Source: Peptoniphilaceae bacterium (lineage in GTDB: Bacteria > Bacillota > Clostridia > Tissierellales > Peptoniphilaceae). Taken from it: 64,000 bases of DNA. Of the stretch, positions 51,253-61,089 are shown in pieces (the first letter of the stretch is position 1; each line of letters begins with the position of its first letter). The stretch is taken from contig CAJUSY010000047.1 of NCBI GenBank assembly GCA_910589545.1, positions 1-64,000 on the forward strand, in the 5' to 3' direction. The notes below the pieces were generated by a model. It worked only from the letters and a program-made list of their open reading frames with translations, did no database searches and was not told the DNA's origin. The position numbers and the translations under genes were made by a program.

Positions 51253-52183
51253 ATAACCATTCTTTCAAATTTTCCAAACAATTTTTTTCAATATCTTCAA
51301 ATTTATTAAAATCTTCCAAATTCATCCAATGAATTCTTTCATCTTGTCTGAACCAAGTTAACTGTCTCTTAGCATATTTTCTGCTATTTTTTTTCATTAA
51401 ACTAACCATATCTTTAAAAGAGATCTCATTATTCAAATACATGAAAGCTTCTCTGTAACCTATAGCTTGAATTGATTGAGAATTTTCATCTGTCAGTTCA
51501 TAAATATATTTGCATTCAGCCATAAAGCCTTCATCGATCATCTCATCTACTCTTTGATTTATCCTTTCATAAAGGATCTCTCTATCATCATTTAATCCAA
51601 TTATATAAAAATCATAATCATCGTTATAATGATCGAATTTGTCGTTTATTTCACTAAATTTATGACCTGTAAGCTTGTATACTTCAATTGCTCTAATAAC
51701 GCGTCTCACATTGTTCATGTGAATTTTACTCGCCGACTCGGAGTCTATATCCTCCAACATTTTATGGAGTTTTTGATTGCCCTGTGATTCTGCTATATTT
51801 TCCAATTCATATCTTAATTTTTCATCAGATTTAACAGTGTTAAATTCTAATTTATGTGTTATAGAATTGATATATAATCCTGTTCCTCCAACAATAATTG
51901 GAATTTTATTTTTAGCTGAAATTTCTTCAATTTTATCTATGCAAAGACTTTGAAATTGTTCTACATTAAAATTCTCATTAGGTTCAACTATATCTATCAA
52001 ATGATGTTTTATTTCTTTCTGATATTTTGGTTCAACTTTTGCAGTACCAATATCCATATACTTATAGATTTGCATAGAATCTGCAGAAATAATCTCACTG
52101 TTTAAACTTTTTGCTAAAAAAATACTTAACCTGGTCTTCCCTACTCCAGTAGGTCCGACGATTACAATACATTTTTTTCTCAT
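51239..52183 (-). CDS. miaA: tRNA dimethylallyltransferase
   Basis: MiaA adds a dimethylallyl group to A37 of UNN-decoding tRNAs. MiaB, encoded in the same unit, then methylthiolates it to ms2i6A. The 314 residues carry the P-loop GPTGVGKT (10-17), SADSMQIYKYMDIGTAK, the VGGTGLYI motif, NNVRRVIRAIE, and the C-terminal RKYAKRQLTWFR. Length is typical. The start overlaps the mutL stop by four bases. The hfq gene that often follows miaA is missing. Confidence 0.96.
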   Translation of the reverse strand: MRKKCIVIVGPTGVGKTRLSIFLAKSLNSEIISADSMQIYKYMDIGTAKVEPKYQKEIKHHLIDIVEPNENFNVEQFQSLCIDKIEEISAKNKIPIIVGGTGLYINSITHKLEFNTVKSDEKLRYELENIAESQGNQKLHKMLEDIDSESASKIHMNNVRRVIRAIEVYKLTGHKFSEINDKFDHYNDDYDFYIIGLNDDREILYERINQRVDEMIDEGFMAECKYIYELTDENSQSIQAIGYREAFMYLNNEISFKDMVSLMKKNSRKYAKRQLTWFRQDERIHWMNLEDFNKFEDIEKNCLENLKEWLYDKR

Positions 52184-54063
52184 TTTATCCTCATAAACAT
52201 TTTTTCTAAATCTTTTTCATTCATTTCAATAAAAGTTGGTCTTCCATGAGGACAAGTTAATGGATATTCGCACTTAAATAAATCTTCCAAAAGTTTAACT
52301 ATTTCAAAGTTACTTAATGTATCACCGGCTTTTACGCTCATTTTACAAGATCTCTTTATTACTTTAGACTCTATTACGTCAAAAGGATCATTTGAATTCT
52401 TAGCAATTGTATCCAAAATATCAGTAAATAAAAACTCAGCATTTGAATTTCCAAATAAATATGGAACGGCACGAACTACTACTGAATCATCAGAAAAAAC
52501 ATCACTTTCATATCCCAATTCTTTAAATATATTCTTATTATTTGCATATATTTCCATTAATTCATCAGTTAAACATATATTAATTGGAAAAGCTAAATTT
52601 TGAGATATTACTTTTTTATCTTGCATTTGTTTTGTTAATTTTTCATAATTAATTCTCTCATGACATGCGTGTTGGTCAAATAAATATATTTTACTGTCAA
52701 ACTCATCCTTAGCTAAAATATACGTTTTAAATAAAACTGTTAAGATATCGAATTTTTCATATTTTTTTAAAGAAGATTCGACTTTAATTTGTTCACTATC
52801 GTTATTAAATAAATTATTTTGATTTACTATCTTGTTTGCACCAAAAAAATCTTCGGTAGCTTTTGGCTTTCTGATAATATCTTCTGACTCATCTTTGTAT
52901 TTTATATTTCTTAAATTACCTAATTTTGAATTATCATTAAAAAGGTTATAAGAATAAGTAGGTTCTGACACCTTATCATACTTATAGTTTGTTAGGTTAG
53001 AATCAGATTCAAAATAATTTTTTCTTAAATCTTTGTACTTGTCATCATCAGGAATTGACTGGCTAATATTTGCAATTATTGCATTATTTTCTAATAAAAA
53101 TCTAACTTTTTTATTAAGTTCTTCCAATATTTCATCTATAATAGAAATTTTAACTTTTTGTTTATTGGGATGAACATTAACATCTACAAGCTTTGGATTT
53201 ATTTCAAAAAACAACCAAAATAATGGAAATCTCCCATTAGGTATTACAGATTTATAATTAGATTCTACGGTATTTCTTATGTCTTCAGATTTAACAAATC
53301 TTCCATTTAGAAATATATATTGCATTTGTCTATTGGCTCTATACAAATTATTATTTGAAATATAGCCATGGATTTTGTAATCTCGTGAATTTATATCTAT
53401 ATCAATTAAATTATTTGACATCGAAGTACCAAATAAGTTAATAATATTCTCCCTAATTGAAGAATTCTTTTTAGTCTCAAACAGAGTTTTGTTATCCTTA
53501 ATGTATTTAATAGACACATCTGTGTTGCAAATAGCAAATTTGTACATTGTAGTTGTTATTAGATTTGCTTCTGTCTGGTCTGCCTTCATAAATTTTTTTC
53601 TTACAGGCACATTGTAAAATAGATCCTTGATTACTATTTTAGTTCCTACATTCATTGCAACATCAGATTCACTTATAACCTTTGAATTTCTAAACTCAAC
53701 TTTCTTCCCTATTTTTTCTGATTTTGTTCTCGTACTGACAGAAAGTTTACTCACAGCAAGAATACTAGCTAACGCTTCTCCTCTAAAACCTAATGTCCTT
53801 ATATCATACAAATCATCAAATTTTTCAAGCTTACTAGTTGAGTGTCTTTTAAACGCTAATTCTATTTCATTTTTTTCAATTCCAAAACCATTATCGCTAA
53901 CAGATATGAAATCTTTCCCACCATTTTTAATTTCTACAACAATGGTATCACTTCCAGCATCTATAGAGTTTTCAACCAACTCTTTTATAACTGAAACAGG
54001 TCTTTCAATAACTTCACCTGCTGCGATTTTTTGAATTGTATCTTCTGACAATAACTTAATCAT
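52180..54063 (-). CDS. mutL: DNA mismatch repair endonuclease MutL
   Basis: MutL links MutS-bound mismatches to strand removal. The 627 residues have the GHKL ATPase head (IAAGEVIERP, LVENSIDAGS, DNGFGI, LGFRGEALASI), a flexible linker (~330-430), and a C-terminal dimer domain with the nicking motif DQHACHERINYE and CPHGRP, so it is the endonuclease type. I start at ATG 54063 (MIKLLSEDTIQK), five bases after AGGTGA. The GTG three codons earlier overlaps that site. It overlaps the mutS end by eight bases. Confidence 0.96.
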   Translation of the reverse strand: MIKLLSEDTIQKIAAGEVIERPVSVIKELVENSIDAGSDTIVVEIKNGGKDFISVSDNGFGIEKNEIELAFKRHSTSKLEKFDDLYDIRTLGFRGEALASILAVSKLSVSTRTKSEKIGKKVEFRNSKVISESDVAMNVGTKIVIKDLFYNVPVRKKFMKADQTEANLITTTMYKFAICNTDVSIKYIKDNKTLFETKKNSSIRENIINLFGTSMSNNLIDIDINSRDYKIHGYISNNNLYRANRQMQYIFLNGRFVKSEDIRNTVESNYKSVIPNGRFPLFWLFFEINPKLVDVNVHPNKQKVKISIIDEILEELNKKVRFLLENNAIIANISQSIPDDDKYKDLRKNYFESDSNLTNYKYDKVSEPTYSYNLFNDNSKLGNLRNIKYKDESEDIIRKPKATEDFFGANKIVNQNNLFNNDSEQIKVESSLKKYEKFDILTVLFKTYILAKDEFDSKIYLFDQHACHERINYEKLTKQMQDKKVISQNLAFPINICLTDELMEIYANNKNIFKELGYESDVFSDDSVVVRAVPYLFGNSNAEFLFTDILDTIAKNSNDPFDVIESKVIKRSCKMSVKAGDTLSNFEIVKLLEDLFKCEYPLTCPHGRPTFIEMNEKDLEKMFMRIK

Positions 54064-56635
54064 CTTTATCACCTAATTTCGAAGCTTTAATAACAAGCTC
54101 ATTCAACAGTTGTAGGGACTGAAGTGGAGTAATCTCATTTATATTAATATTTTGAATTTCATCCTTGAAATTTTCCAATTCATTAATATTTTTTTCATCG
54201 TTCTCATCGTTATTAACTGTAAAATCTTCAATTGGTAAATCAATTTTAGTATCTTCCTTGTCAATTTCTTTTAAAATTGATTTTGCACGTTTTATAAGAG
54301 TCTTTGGCATTCCAGCTAACTCAGCTACTTCAATACCATAGCTTTTATCAGTCGAACCTCTAGTTATTTTTCTTAAAAATATAATAGAGTCATTAGTTTC
54401 TTTTATATCGACTTTCATATTGATGAGATTATCCAACTTTTTTTCTAATTCTGTAAGTTCATGATAATGAGTTGCAAACAAAGTTTTTGCTTTTATATTC
54501 CTTGATATATATTCAACGATAGCCCACGCAAGACTTAGTCCATCAAATGTCGATGTACCTCGACCTATTTCATCTAGAACTAACAAACTATTTGAAGTAG
54601 CATACTTGATAATATTGCTCATTTCTTTCATTTCTACCATGAAAGTAGATTCACCTTTAAATAAATTATCACTTGATCCAATTCTTGTGAAAATCTTGTC
54701 CACAATCGAAATATTTGCCTTGGTAGCGGGTACGAATGAACCAATTTGGTTCAATATGCAAATTAGGGCTACTTGTCTAAGATACGTAGATTTACCACTC
54801 ATATTAGGTCCAGTAATTAACTGTATATCATTTTTCCCTGATCCTATTAAAATATCATTAGTTATAAATTCAGATTGACCCACACTTAACTCCACTATGG
54901 GATGCCTGGATTCTAGTACATCAATTAATCCATAAGTGTTGATATCAGGCTTAATATAATTATTCAAATAAGCACATTTAGCAAGTGAATTTGACACATC
55001 AATGATTGCAATCAAATCTGCTGATTTTTTTATTCTAGACAAATTCTCTAGAATCATTTTTCTAATATCCTCAAATATCTTATATTCAAGTTCAAAGATC
55101 TCATTCTCAGAATCTAATATTTTTGATTCTATAGCTTCTAATTGTTTAGTCTTAAATCTTGATGAATTAGTTAATGTTTGTCTTTTTTCATAATCATCTC
55201 CAACTTTATTTAAGTTAGATTTGGTTACATCTATGAAGTAACCAAGTTTTTTATTAAATACAATTTTTAAGTTTTTAATTCCTAATCTATCTTTTTCAGA
55301 CATTTCATATTCTACTAATTCATTTTTTCCATTCACTCTGTTATATCTCAACTGATCCAATTCAGTAGAAAAATTAGATTTTATTAAGTTTCCTTCTGTC
55401 AAAGTTATTGGAGGATCATCAACTATTGATTTATCAATCAAATCGTATATGTCACGTAAATCATCTAATTTTTCTCCTATTAATTGTATGTTTTTCTTGT
55501 TACAATTTAAAAGATTTTTTAAATATGGAATCTTTTCAATTGAAACCTTTAGAGCAATTAAATCCTTGGCATTAGCACTTTTATATGATAATTTAGCTAT
55601 AAGCCTATCTAAATCGTATATACCATCAAGACAATCTTCTAAATTAACTAATAACTCATAATCTTCAAAAATTTCTTCAACCCTATTTTGTCTAGTTAGA
55701 ATTTCTTCTTTATCCATCAATGGTCTTTCTAGATAGCTATGCAATAGTCTAGATCCCATAGAAGTTTTTGTATGATTCAATACTCCGAACAAACTACCAT
55801 TTTTAGAATTTGTATATAAGTTTTTTTGAATTTCAAGATTAATAACGCTATTAGAATCAATCTCCATAAATTCATTAATAAAATATTTGCTAGAGCTATT
55901 GATATGAACTAAATCCTCTTGATATCTGAATACATATTTTAATAAATTCACAACACAAATATTAGTTGTTTCACTGTTGCTATTATCGTATCTTATCTTG
56001 CTATTAATGAAATCCAAAGCATTATTGCTATTATTAACAGTTGTTAATACAATAGAAAACTTAGTTGCTATTGTTTCTAATGATTTAGCTGAAAACTCAT
56101 GATCATTAAATATTATTTCTTTTGGAGTAATTTTTGAAATCTCATTTTCAATTATTTTATAAATATCATCAGATGTGGTATTTGTATATGAAATATCACC
56201 CGTAGAGATGTCTATATACGAAATAGCAACTTCATTTAATTTTTTTGAAATACTCATCAAATAATTAAAATTTCCAGTGTCAGAATTCTCATTTTCAATT
56301 ACTGTAGCAGGAGTATAAATTTTAATGATTCCTCTTTTAACTAAACCTTTTACCAATTTGGGATCTTCAAGTTGTTCACATATAGCAACCTTATATCCTT
56401 TTGATACCAATTTATTAATATATACATCACTCACATGGTAAGGAATACCACACATTGGACATTTTTGGTTTTCTCCACAGTCTCTTTGTGTCAAAACAAT
56501 TTCAAGTTCTTTGGAAGCTAGTAACGCATCTTCAAAGAACATTTCGTAGAAATCTCCTAATCTAAAAAATAATATACAATCTTTGTTCTGTTCTTTTATT
56601 TCTTTGTATTGTTTAATCATAGGAGTATAACCCAT
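54056..56635 (-). CDS. mutS: DNA mismatch repair protein MutS
   Basis: MutS recognises mismatches and small loops. The 859-residue protein begins YTPMIKQYKEIKEQ with the mismatch-wedge LFFRLGDFYEMFFEDA (Phe-x-Glu motif), then connector, lever and clamp domains. The C-terminal ABC ATPase has Walker A TGPNMSGKST, the ESTFMVEM signature and Walker B LLVLDEIGRGTST. An acidic C-terminal tail holds a short helix for tetramer or clamp contacts. It starts two bases after the miaB stop. Confidence 0.97.
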   Translation of the reverse strand: MGYTPMIKQYKEIKEQNKDCILFFRLGDFYEMFFEDALLASKELEIVLTQRDCGENQKCPMCGIPYHVSDVYINKLVSKGYKVAICEQLEDPKLVKGLVKRGIIKIYTPATVIENENSDTGNFNYLMSISKKLNEVAISYIDISTGDISYTNTTSDDIYKIIENEISKITPKEIIFNDHEFSAKSLETIATKFSIVLTTVNNSNNALDFINSKIRYDNSNSETTNICVVNLLKYVFRYQEDLVHINSSSKYFINEFMEIDSNSVINLEIQKNLYTNSKNGSLFGVLNHTKTSMGSRLLHSYLERPLMDKEEILTRQNRVEEIFEDYELLVNLEDCLDGIYDLDRLIAKLSYKSANAKDLIALKVSIEKIPYLKNLLNCNKKNIQLIGEKLDDLRDIYDLIDKSIVDDPPITLTEGNLIKSNFSTELDQLRYNRVNGKNELVEYEMSEKDRLGIKNLKIVFNKKLGYFIDVTKSNLNKVGDDYEKRQTLTNSSRFKTKQLEAIESKILDSENEIFELEYKIFEDIRKMILENLSRIKKSADLIAIIDVSNSLAKCAYLNNYIKPDINTYGLIDVLESRHPIVELSVGQSEFITNDILIGSGKNDIQLITGPNMSGKSTYLRQVALICILNQIGSFVPATKANISIVDKIFTRIGSSDNLFKGESTFMVEMKEMSNIIKYATSNSLLVLDEIGRGTSTFDGLSLAWAIVEYISRNIKAKTLFATHYHELTELEKKLDNLINMKVDIKETNDSIIFLRKITRGSTDKSYGIEVAELAGMPKTLIKRAKSILKEIDKEDTKIDLPIEDFTVNNDENDEKNINELENFKDEIQNININEITPLQSLQLLNELVIKASKLGDKDD

Positions 56636-56636
56636 A

Positions 56637-58022
56637 TTAATCCACCATTTCCCCTGTTAATGCAAAAGAATTAAAATCTACAATTTTTGTATTTACTAAT
56701 TTCCCTATATAAGATTTATCACATTTAACATTTACTAACTTAAATGTTCTAGTTCTTCCTGTCATTACTTCTGGATTATTCTTACTTTCCCCTTCAATTA
56801 ATACTTCTTGTATAGTACCAAGGTATGATTTGTTCTTCTCGTAAAAAATCGGATAAGCAACATCCAAAAGTCTTTCTAATCTATCTTGTTTTACATCTTC
56901 ATCAACTTGATCTTCGAACAAGTCAGCTTTTGTTCCTGGCCTTCTGTTATATTTAAATGTAAAAGCTTGTTCGTATCCAACCTTTCTAACCACATCTAAA
57001 GTGTCTTGAAAATCTTCTTCTGTTTCTCCAGGAAATCCTACTATAATGTCTGTTGAAAAAGTAATTCCTTGTACGCTTTTCTTTAATTTTTCTATCTTCT
57101 CTAAGTAAGATTCCTTAGTATATTTCCTGTGCATTCTTTCTAAAACCGAATTTGACCCAGCTTGAAAAGGTAGATGAATGTTTTCGCAAACTTTATCTAA
57201 TTTACCCATAGCGTTAATTAATTCATCCGAGATATCTTTAGGATGACTTGTTAAAAATCTTAATCTTTCAAGTCCTTCAACATCATTAACCTTTGTTAAT
57301 AACTCGGTAAAAGTAACAGGATTTTCAAGTGTTTTTCCGTAAGAATTTACATTTTGTCCAAGTAAAGTTATATCTTTATATCCTTGATCTACCATTCTTT
57401 TTACTTCTGATAAAATACTTTCAACAGATCGACTCTGTTCTCTACCTCTCGCATAAGGAACTATACAATAAGTACAAAAGTTATTGCATCCTGTCATTAT
57501 ATTCACATAACCAACATATTCATTTTCTCTTTTAATAGCAATATCTTCATCAATATCATCTTTTCTTTCGATATCTACAACTAATTTTCCGCTGCTTAGG
57601 TGTCTATCTATAAGATATGGTAATGAATTTATGTTATTTACTCCAAATACTATATCTACCTGTGGATATTTTTCTCTAATTATATCTCTTGCTGGACCAG
57701 TTTGCATCATACATCCACAGACAGCGATTAGCATATCAGGATTCTCTCTTTTTAAGTTTTTTAATGCTCCCAATTGTCCATAGACTTTCATTTCTGCATT
57801 TTCTCTTACCAAACAAGTATTAAAAATTATAAAATCTGCATCTAATTTTTCATCCGATTGTTCAAACCCCATATTTTCTAATAATGTTTTGATTTTTTCA
57901 GAATCATGTTCGTTCATTTGACAACCATGAGTAATTATCGAATAAGTTGGAGCATGTTGGTGTCTATTTATAAATAAATTAACATAAGAATTTGAAGCCA
58001 ATTTATTATTGTTTTCTTTCAT
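56637..58022 (-). CDS. miaB: tRNA-2-methylthio-N6-dimethylallyladenosine synthase MiaB
   Basis: MiaB inserts a methylthio group at C2 of i6A37. The 461 residues show the N-terminal MTTase domain with THGCQMNEHDSE, FNTCLVRENAE and CGCMMQ (three cluster Cys), the radical SAM core GCNNFCTYCIVPYARGREQSR split across Cys-x3-Cys-x2-Cys, and a C-terminal TRAM domain (~390-455). An N-terminal ~25-residue extension is usual for Firmicute MiaB. AAAGGAG lies six bases upstream. It heads the miaB-mutS-mutL-miaA-ynbB unit; the two A37 enzymes flank the mismatch repair pair. Confidence 0.96.
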   Translation of the reverse strand: MKENNNKLASNSYVNLFINRHQHAPTYSIITHGCQMNEHDSEKIKTLLENMGFEQSDEKLDADFIIFNTCLVRENAEMKVYGQLGALKNLKRENPDMLIAVCGCMMQTGPARDIIREKYPQVDIVFGVNNINSLPYLIDRHLSSGKLVVDIERKDDIDEDIAIKRENEYVGYVNIMTGCNNFCTYCIVPYARGREQSRSVESILSEVKRMVDQGYKDITLLGQNVNSYGKTLENPVTFTELLTKVNDVEGLERLRFLTSHPKDISDELINAMGKLDKVCENIHLPFQAGSNSVLERMHRKYTKESYLEKIEKLKKSVQGITFSTDIIVGFPGETEEDFQDTLDVVRKVGYEQAFTFKYNRRPGTKADLFEDQVDEDVKQDRLERLLDVAYPIFYEKNKSYLGTIQEVLIEGESKNNPEVMTGRTRTFKLVNVKCDKSYIGKLVNTKIVDFNSFALTGEMVD

Positions 58023-58035
58023 TTAAATCTCCTTT

Positions 58036-58070
58036 ATAAAATATAAGCCATCGAAATTCGACAGCTTATA
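58036..58070 (-). terminator. Stem-loop between the PP2C gene and miaB
   Basis: On the minus strand TATAAGC/GCTTATA with an inner TCGA/TCGA helix, then TTTTATAAAG. It lies 13 bases upstream of the miaB ribosome site. No miaB promoter is evident, so read-through is likely. Confidence 0.55.
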
Positions 58071-58078
58071 AATAATTT

Positions 58079-58753
58079 CTATATTTTAATTAATGTAATC
58101 GTTATATTATCATCAGATTTATTAGTTACATTTTCTAATAATGTATTGCATTTTTCTTTTACGTTCAAGTTTGATTTCAAAATATATTCAATACTACTAT
58201 TTTCAATGAATTTGTAAAAACCATCTGTAGCCATAAGTATCTGATCATCAGCGTTTAATTCCTTAATAATATAATCAGGTTTATCCATACTCAAAAAACC
58301 AAGTCCTCTTGTTATAGCATTTTTGAGATTTTCATTGTTTTTTACAATATGGTCTTTTGATATTTGATAAAACCCATATTCATTTTGTAAATAAGCTCTG
58401 CTATCACCAATATTGAATAAATACATTGTATTTTCTTTAATAATAGTGGCTAAGAATGTAGTTCCTATATTATTTAAGCAATTATTTGATTTTGAGAAAT
58501 CCAAAATTTTATAACCTGCATGATGAATTGATCCATAAATCAAATCTTTCATACTAAGTTTTTCATCGTAATGATTTTTAAAACAAATCAAAAACTCTTC
58601 AACAGCAATTTCAGAAGCTTTTTCTCCGTATTTGCATCCTCCCATACCATCTGCTATTAAAAAAATTTGGGAATCTTTGAAAGTTTCATTCTTATAGTAG
58701 TCTTCATTTTTTTCTCTGATATCACCCTTATATGAAATCGAAAAATACTCCAT
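58079..58753 (-). CDS. PP2C-family serine/threonine phosphatase (Stp/PrpC-like)
   Basis: The 224 residues carry intact PP2C metal and phosphate motifs: RSEKN-like IREKNEDYY, LIADGMGG, NIGDSRAYL, TRGLG, MATDGFYKF and SDDNITITLI. In other Firmicutes this enzyme reverses the action of the adjacent PASTA kinase. I start at ATG 58753, seven bases after GTGGGG and one base after the upstream stop; longer in-frame starts would run through the kinase tail. The partner kinase appears catalytically dead, so the phosphatase may serve another kinase or read out the pseudokinase. It is ~30 residues shorter than B. subtilis PrpC. Confidence 0.92.
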   Translation of the reverse strand: MEYFSISYKGDIREKNEDYYKNETFKDSQIFLIADGMGGCKYGEKASEIAVEEFLICFKNHYDEKLSMKDLIYGSIHHAGYKILDFSKSNNCLNNIGTTFLATIIKENTMYLFNIGDSRAYLQNEYGFYQISKDHIVKNNENLKNAITRGLGFLSMDKPDYIIKELNADDQILMATDGFYKFIENSSIEYILKSNLNVKEKCNTLLENVTNKSDDNITITLIKI

Positions 58754-58754
58754 A

Positions 58755-60197
58755 TTATTCCCCACTGTTATTATCGTTTTTTTTAGTATTTTCATTATCT
58801 GATTCTTGATTATTATCTGAATTTGAATTTGAATCATTATTATCTACACTAGAATTTTCAGTTTCATCTTCATTAGGTCTTTCATTTTCTTCAGGTGGAG
58901 TATATTCATCTTCAACTGTTTCTGTTTTTCTTTCTTTACCAGAACTTACAGTTATAGTAATGAAATCACCATTTTTAATATTTCTACCAGCTTCAATGCT
59001 TTGGTCAATTACTACACCTTCATCATATACTGAACTTTTTTTGTATCTAACTTTCTTAACATTTACACCTAGATTAGATAGCTCTTTTTTAGCTTTTTTC
59101 AAATTTAAACCAATTAAGTTAATCATTGTGTCTTCTTTTTCTAATCCAAGTTCTACCTTAATTTTTTTATTAAATAAAAGCTTATCGCCAACTTTTGGAC
59201 TCTGAGCAATAACCACATATTTATTAAAATCTGACTTGTCCACGCTTACTGATTTGTCCACAACTAATTCAATGTCATTTGCTGTAGCCTGGTCAACAGC
59301 AAGCCTTAAGTTTTTCCCAACATAATCAGGTGCTTTTGGCCTCAAATTGTAACAAAAAATAATTACTGCAGCAGCAAAAAAAGCTAATAATACAGATGTA
59401 AAATACACTAAAAAAGACTTAAGATAATTATGTGATTTCTTTTTATTTTTTATCTCTTCTTCCTCAAATAAATTTTCATCTATTTTATAGGACATATTTT
59501 TCTCATGCCCATTTTTTAAATCTAATTTAATTGTATTATCTATAGAATCATTATTTGAACCTGTCATTTTATAATTATTAATTTCATTTAAATCTTTCAT
59601 AATACCCTGTGTATCATCATAAGAATTATTTCTTAGCTTTTGATAAATGCTATTCAAATTACTATTTTCAATATCTATATTAGAATTTTCTAGAATTTCT
59701 AATAATACGCTTATATTATGATTTAACTGAGATGTACTATCTCCAAAATTTTCACCATCAAAGTTTTTAAAAATATCAATCTTAAGATTATTATTTTCAT
59801 CTACTAACATATTATAAATTCGTAAATTTCCAAAAAATATTTCATTATTTTCAGAATAAATTAAAGATAGTAAAATCTTTTTTAAAATATCTAATATAAA
59901 TGATTCTGAAACATTCTTTCTTTTGAACAAATTATCCAATGATATTCCATCAAAAAACTCATAAGTTAAAAAACACTTATTATCAGAACTAATCATTAGG
60001 TCATACATTTCAAGAATATTAGGATGATGTAAGTTTGATAAAGATTTTAAATTATTTGCTAATGAATCAAAATATTTTTTGTCGTTATACTCCATGAAAC
60101 TAAGGTATCTATTTAATTTTTTATCATAAGCTTTAAATGTCGTAGAAAATTTGTCTTCATTTATTTTTCTTTGAATTTCGTATCTACTATTTTCCAC
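58755..60197 (-). CDS. PASTA-domain transmembrane pseudokinase (PrkC/Stk-like)
   Basis: The 480 residues follow PrkC layout: cytoplasmic kinase-like domain (~5-210), linker, membrane helix (~259-283), two extracellular PASTA repeats (~288-355 and ~357-424) and an acidic Asn/Ser-rich tail. The kinase fold is recognisable (LHHPNILEMYDL, FLTYEFFDGISLDNL), but catalytic parts are gone. The glycine loop reads NEDKFSTTF, the VAIK Lys is Met35 or Glu36, HRD reads FGN (122-124) and DFG reads IFK (142-144). It is probably a non-catalytic sensor of peptidoglycan. Start is GTG 60197 after GGAGGT. PP2C follows. Confidence 0.87.
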   Translation of the reverse strand: MENSRYEIQRKINEDKFSTTFKAYDKKLNRYLSFMEYNDKKYFDSLANNLKSLSNLHHPNILEMYDLMISSDNKCFLTYEFFDGISLDNLFKRKNVSESFILDILKKILLSLIYSENNEIFFGNLRIYNMLVDENNNLKIDIFKNFDGENFGDSTSQLNHNISVLLEILENSNIDIENSNLNSIYQKLRNNSYDDTQGIMKDLNEINNYKMTGSNNDSIDNTIKLDLKNGHEKNMSYKIDENLFEEEEIKNKKKSHNYLKSFLVYFTSVLLAFFAAAVIIFCYNLRPKAPDYVGKNLRLAVDQATANDIELVVDKSVSVDKSDFNKYVVIAQSPKVGDKLLFNKKIKVELGLEKEDTMINLIGLNLKKAKKELSNLGVNVKKVRYKKSSVYDEGVVIDQSIEAGRNIKNGDFITITVSSGKERKTETVEDEYTPPEENERPNEDETENSSVDNNDSNSNSDNNQESDNENTKKNDNNSGE

Positions 60198-60221
60198 ATT
60201 TACCTCCGGTATTCTCTTAAT

Positions 60222-60250
60222 ATTTTATCATAATTCAATAGCTAAAACAA
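60222..60250 (-). promoter_or_regulatory. Promoter of the pseudokinase-PP2C pair
   Basis: On the minus strand TTGTTT (60250-60245), 17 bases, TAAAAT (60227-60222) with a TGA extension. The -35 overlaps the U-tract of the ppsR terminator. Confidence 0.65.
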
Positions 60251-60275
60251 AAAAAGCTCTCAAAAAATGAGAACT
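60248..60275 (-). terminator. Intrinsic terminator of the era-recO-glyS-like-ppsR unit
   Basis: On the minus strand AGTTCTCA/TGAGAGCT (one G-T pair) with a six-base loop, then TTTTTTTG. Confidence 0.85.
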
Positions 60276-60287
60276 TAAATTTTACTG

Positions 60288-61079
60288 TTATTTATCAATA
60301 TATGAAATTATTTCATTAGAGGTTTCGTCAATTGTTTTATCCGTAACATTAATTATTTTACAGCCTATCTTGTTCATAATTTCTTTTGCATAATCAAGCT
60401 CTTTTTCTATCCTTGAATCATCTGAGTAGCCTAATTGCAAACCAATTTTAGCCATTCGATTTTCTCTGATATTATTAAGTTTATCAGAGTCAATAATCAA
60501 ACCAATAATTTTTTTCTTATCAACTTTGAATAATTCAGATGGGACTTGGACTTCTGGTAAAATTGGAATATTACATACTTTATAATTTTTGAATGCTAAA
60601 TTTAAACTCAATGGCGTTTTTGAAGTTCTTGAAACTCCTATTAATATAATATCAGCTTTTAAAATACCAAACTTATCCTTACAATCATCATATTTTACTG
60701 CAAATTCTAAAGCTTCCATCTTTTCAAGATATTCTTGGTCAACTTTTCTATTTAATCCAATATCGAATTTAGGTTGTTGCTTAAAAAACTTACTTGAAAC
60801 TAAGATAGGATATGATAGAACATCTACTAAATAAATCGATTCATTCATTTCTGTTTTCTCAATCAAATAATTCAGCAAATCACGATCTACGATTGTTGAA
60901 AATATTAGGATTTCTCCATTAATTTCGTTTAATATTTCATCAATCTGTTCTCTTCTAATAATTTTTGAGAATTTTTTTATTCTTACATTTTTAATATCAA
61001 AATGAACTTTAACAGCATCCAAAACTTGATTCGCTGTTTCACCCGTGGAATCAGAAATAACTACCATGGTTTTATTCAT
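60288..61079 (-). CDS. ppsR: Pyruvate phosphate dikinase / PEP synthase regulatory protein (DUF299)
   Basis: This bifunctional kinase/phosphorylase inactivates PPDK or PEP synthase by ADP-dependent phosphorylation and reactivates it with phosphate. The 263 residues start VVISDSTGETANQVLDA and hold the P-loop-like GVSRTSKT (148-155), the PILPEVQVPSELF motif and IGLIIDSDKL. Length is typical. It lies downstream of the GlyS-like gene with ten bases between, as in Bacillus (where ccpN intervenes). Whether PPDK or PEP synthase is the target depends on genes outside the window. Confidence 0.92.
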   Translation of the reverse strand: MNKTMVVISDSTGETANQVLDAVKVHFDIKNVRIKKFSKIIRREQIDEILNEINGEILIFSTIVDRDLLNYLIEKTEMNESIYLVDVLSYPILVSSKFFKQQPKFDIGLNRKVDQEYLEKMEALEFAVKYDDCKDKFGILKADIILIGVSRTSKTPLSLNLAFKNYKVCNIPILPEVQVPSELFKVDKKKIIGLIIDSDKLNNIRENRMAKIGLQLGYSDDSRIEKELDYAKEIMNKIGCKIINVTDKTIDETSNEIISYIDK

Positions 61080-61089
61080 AACATTCTCC

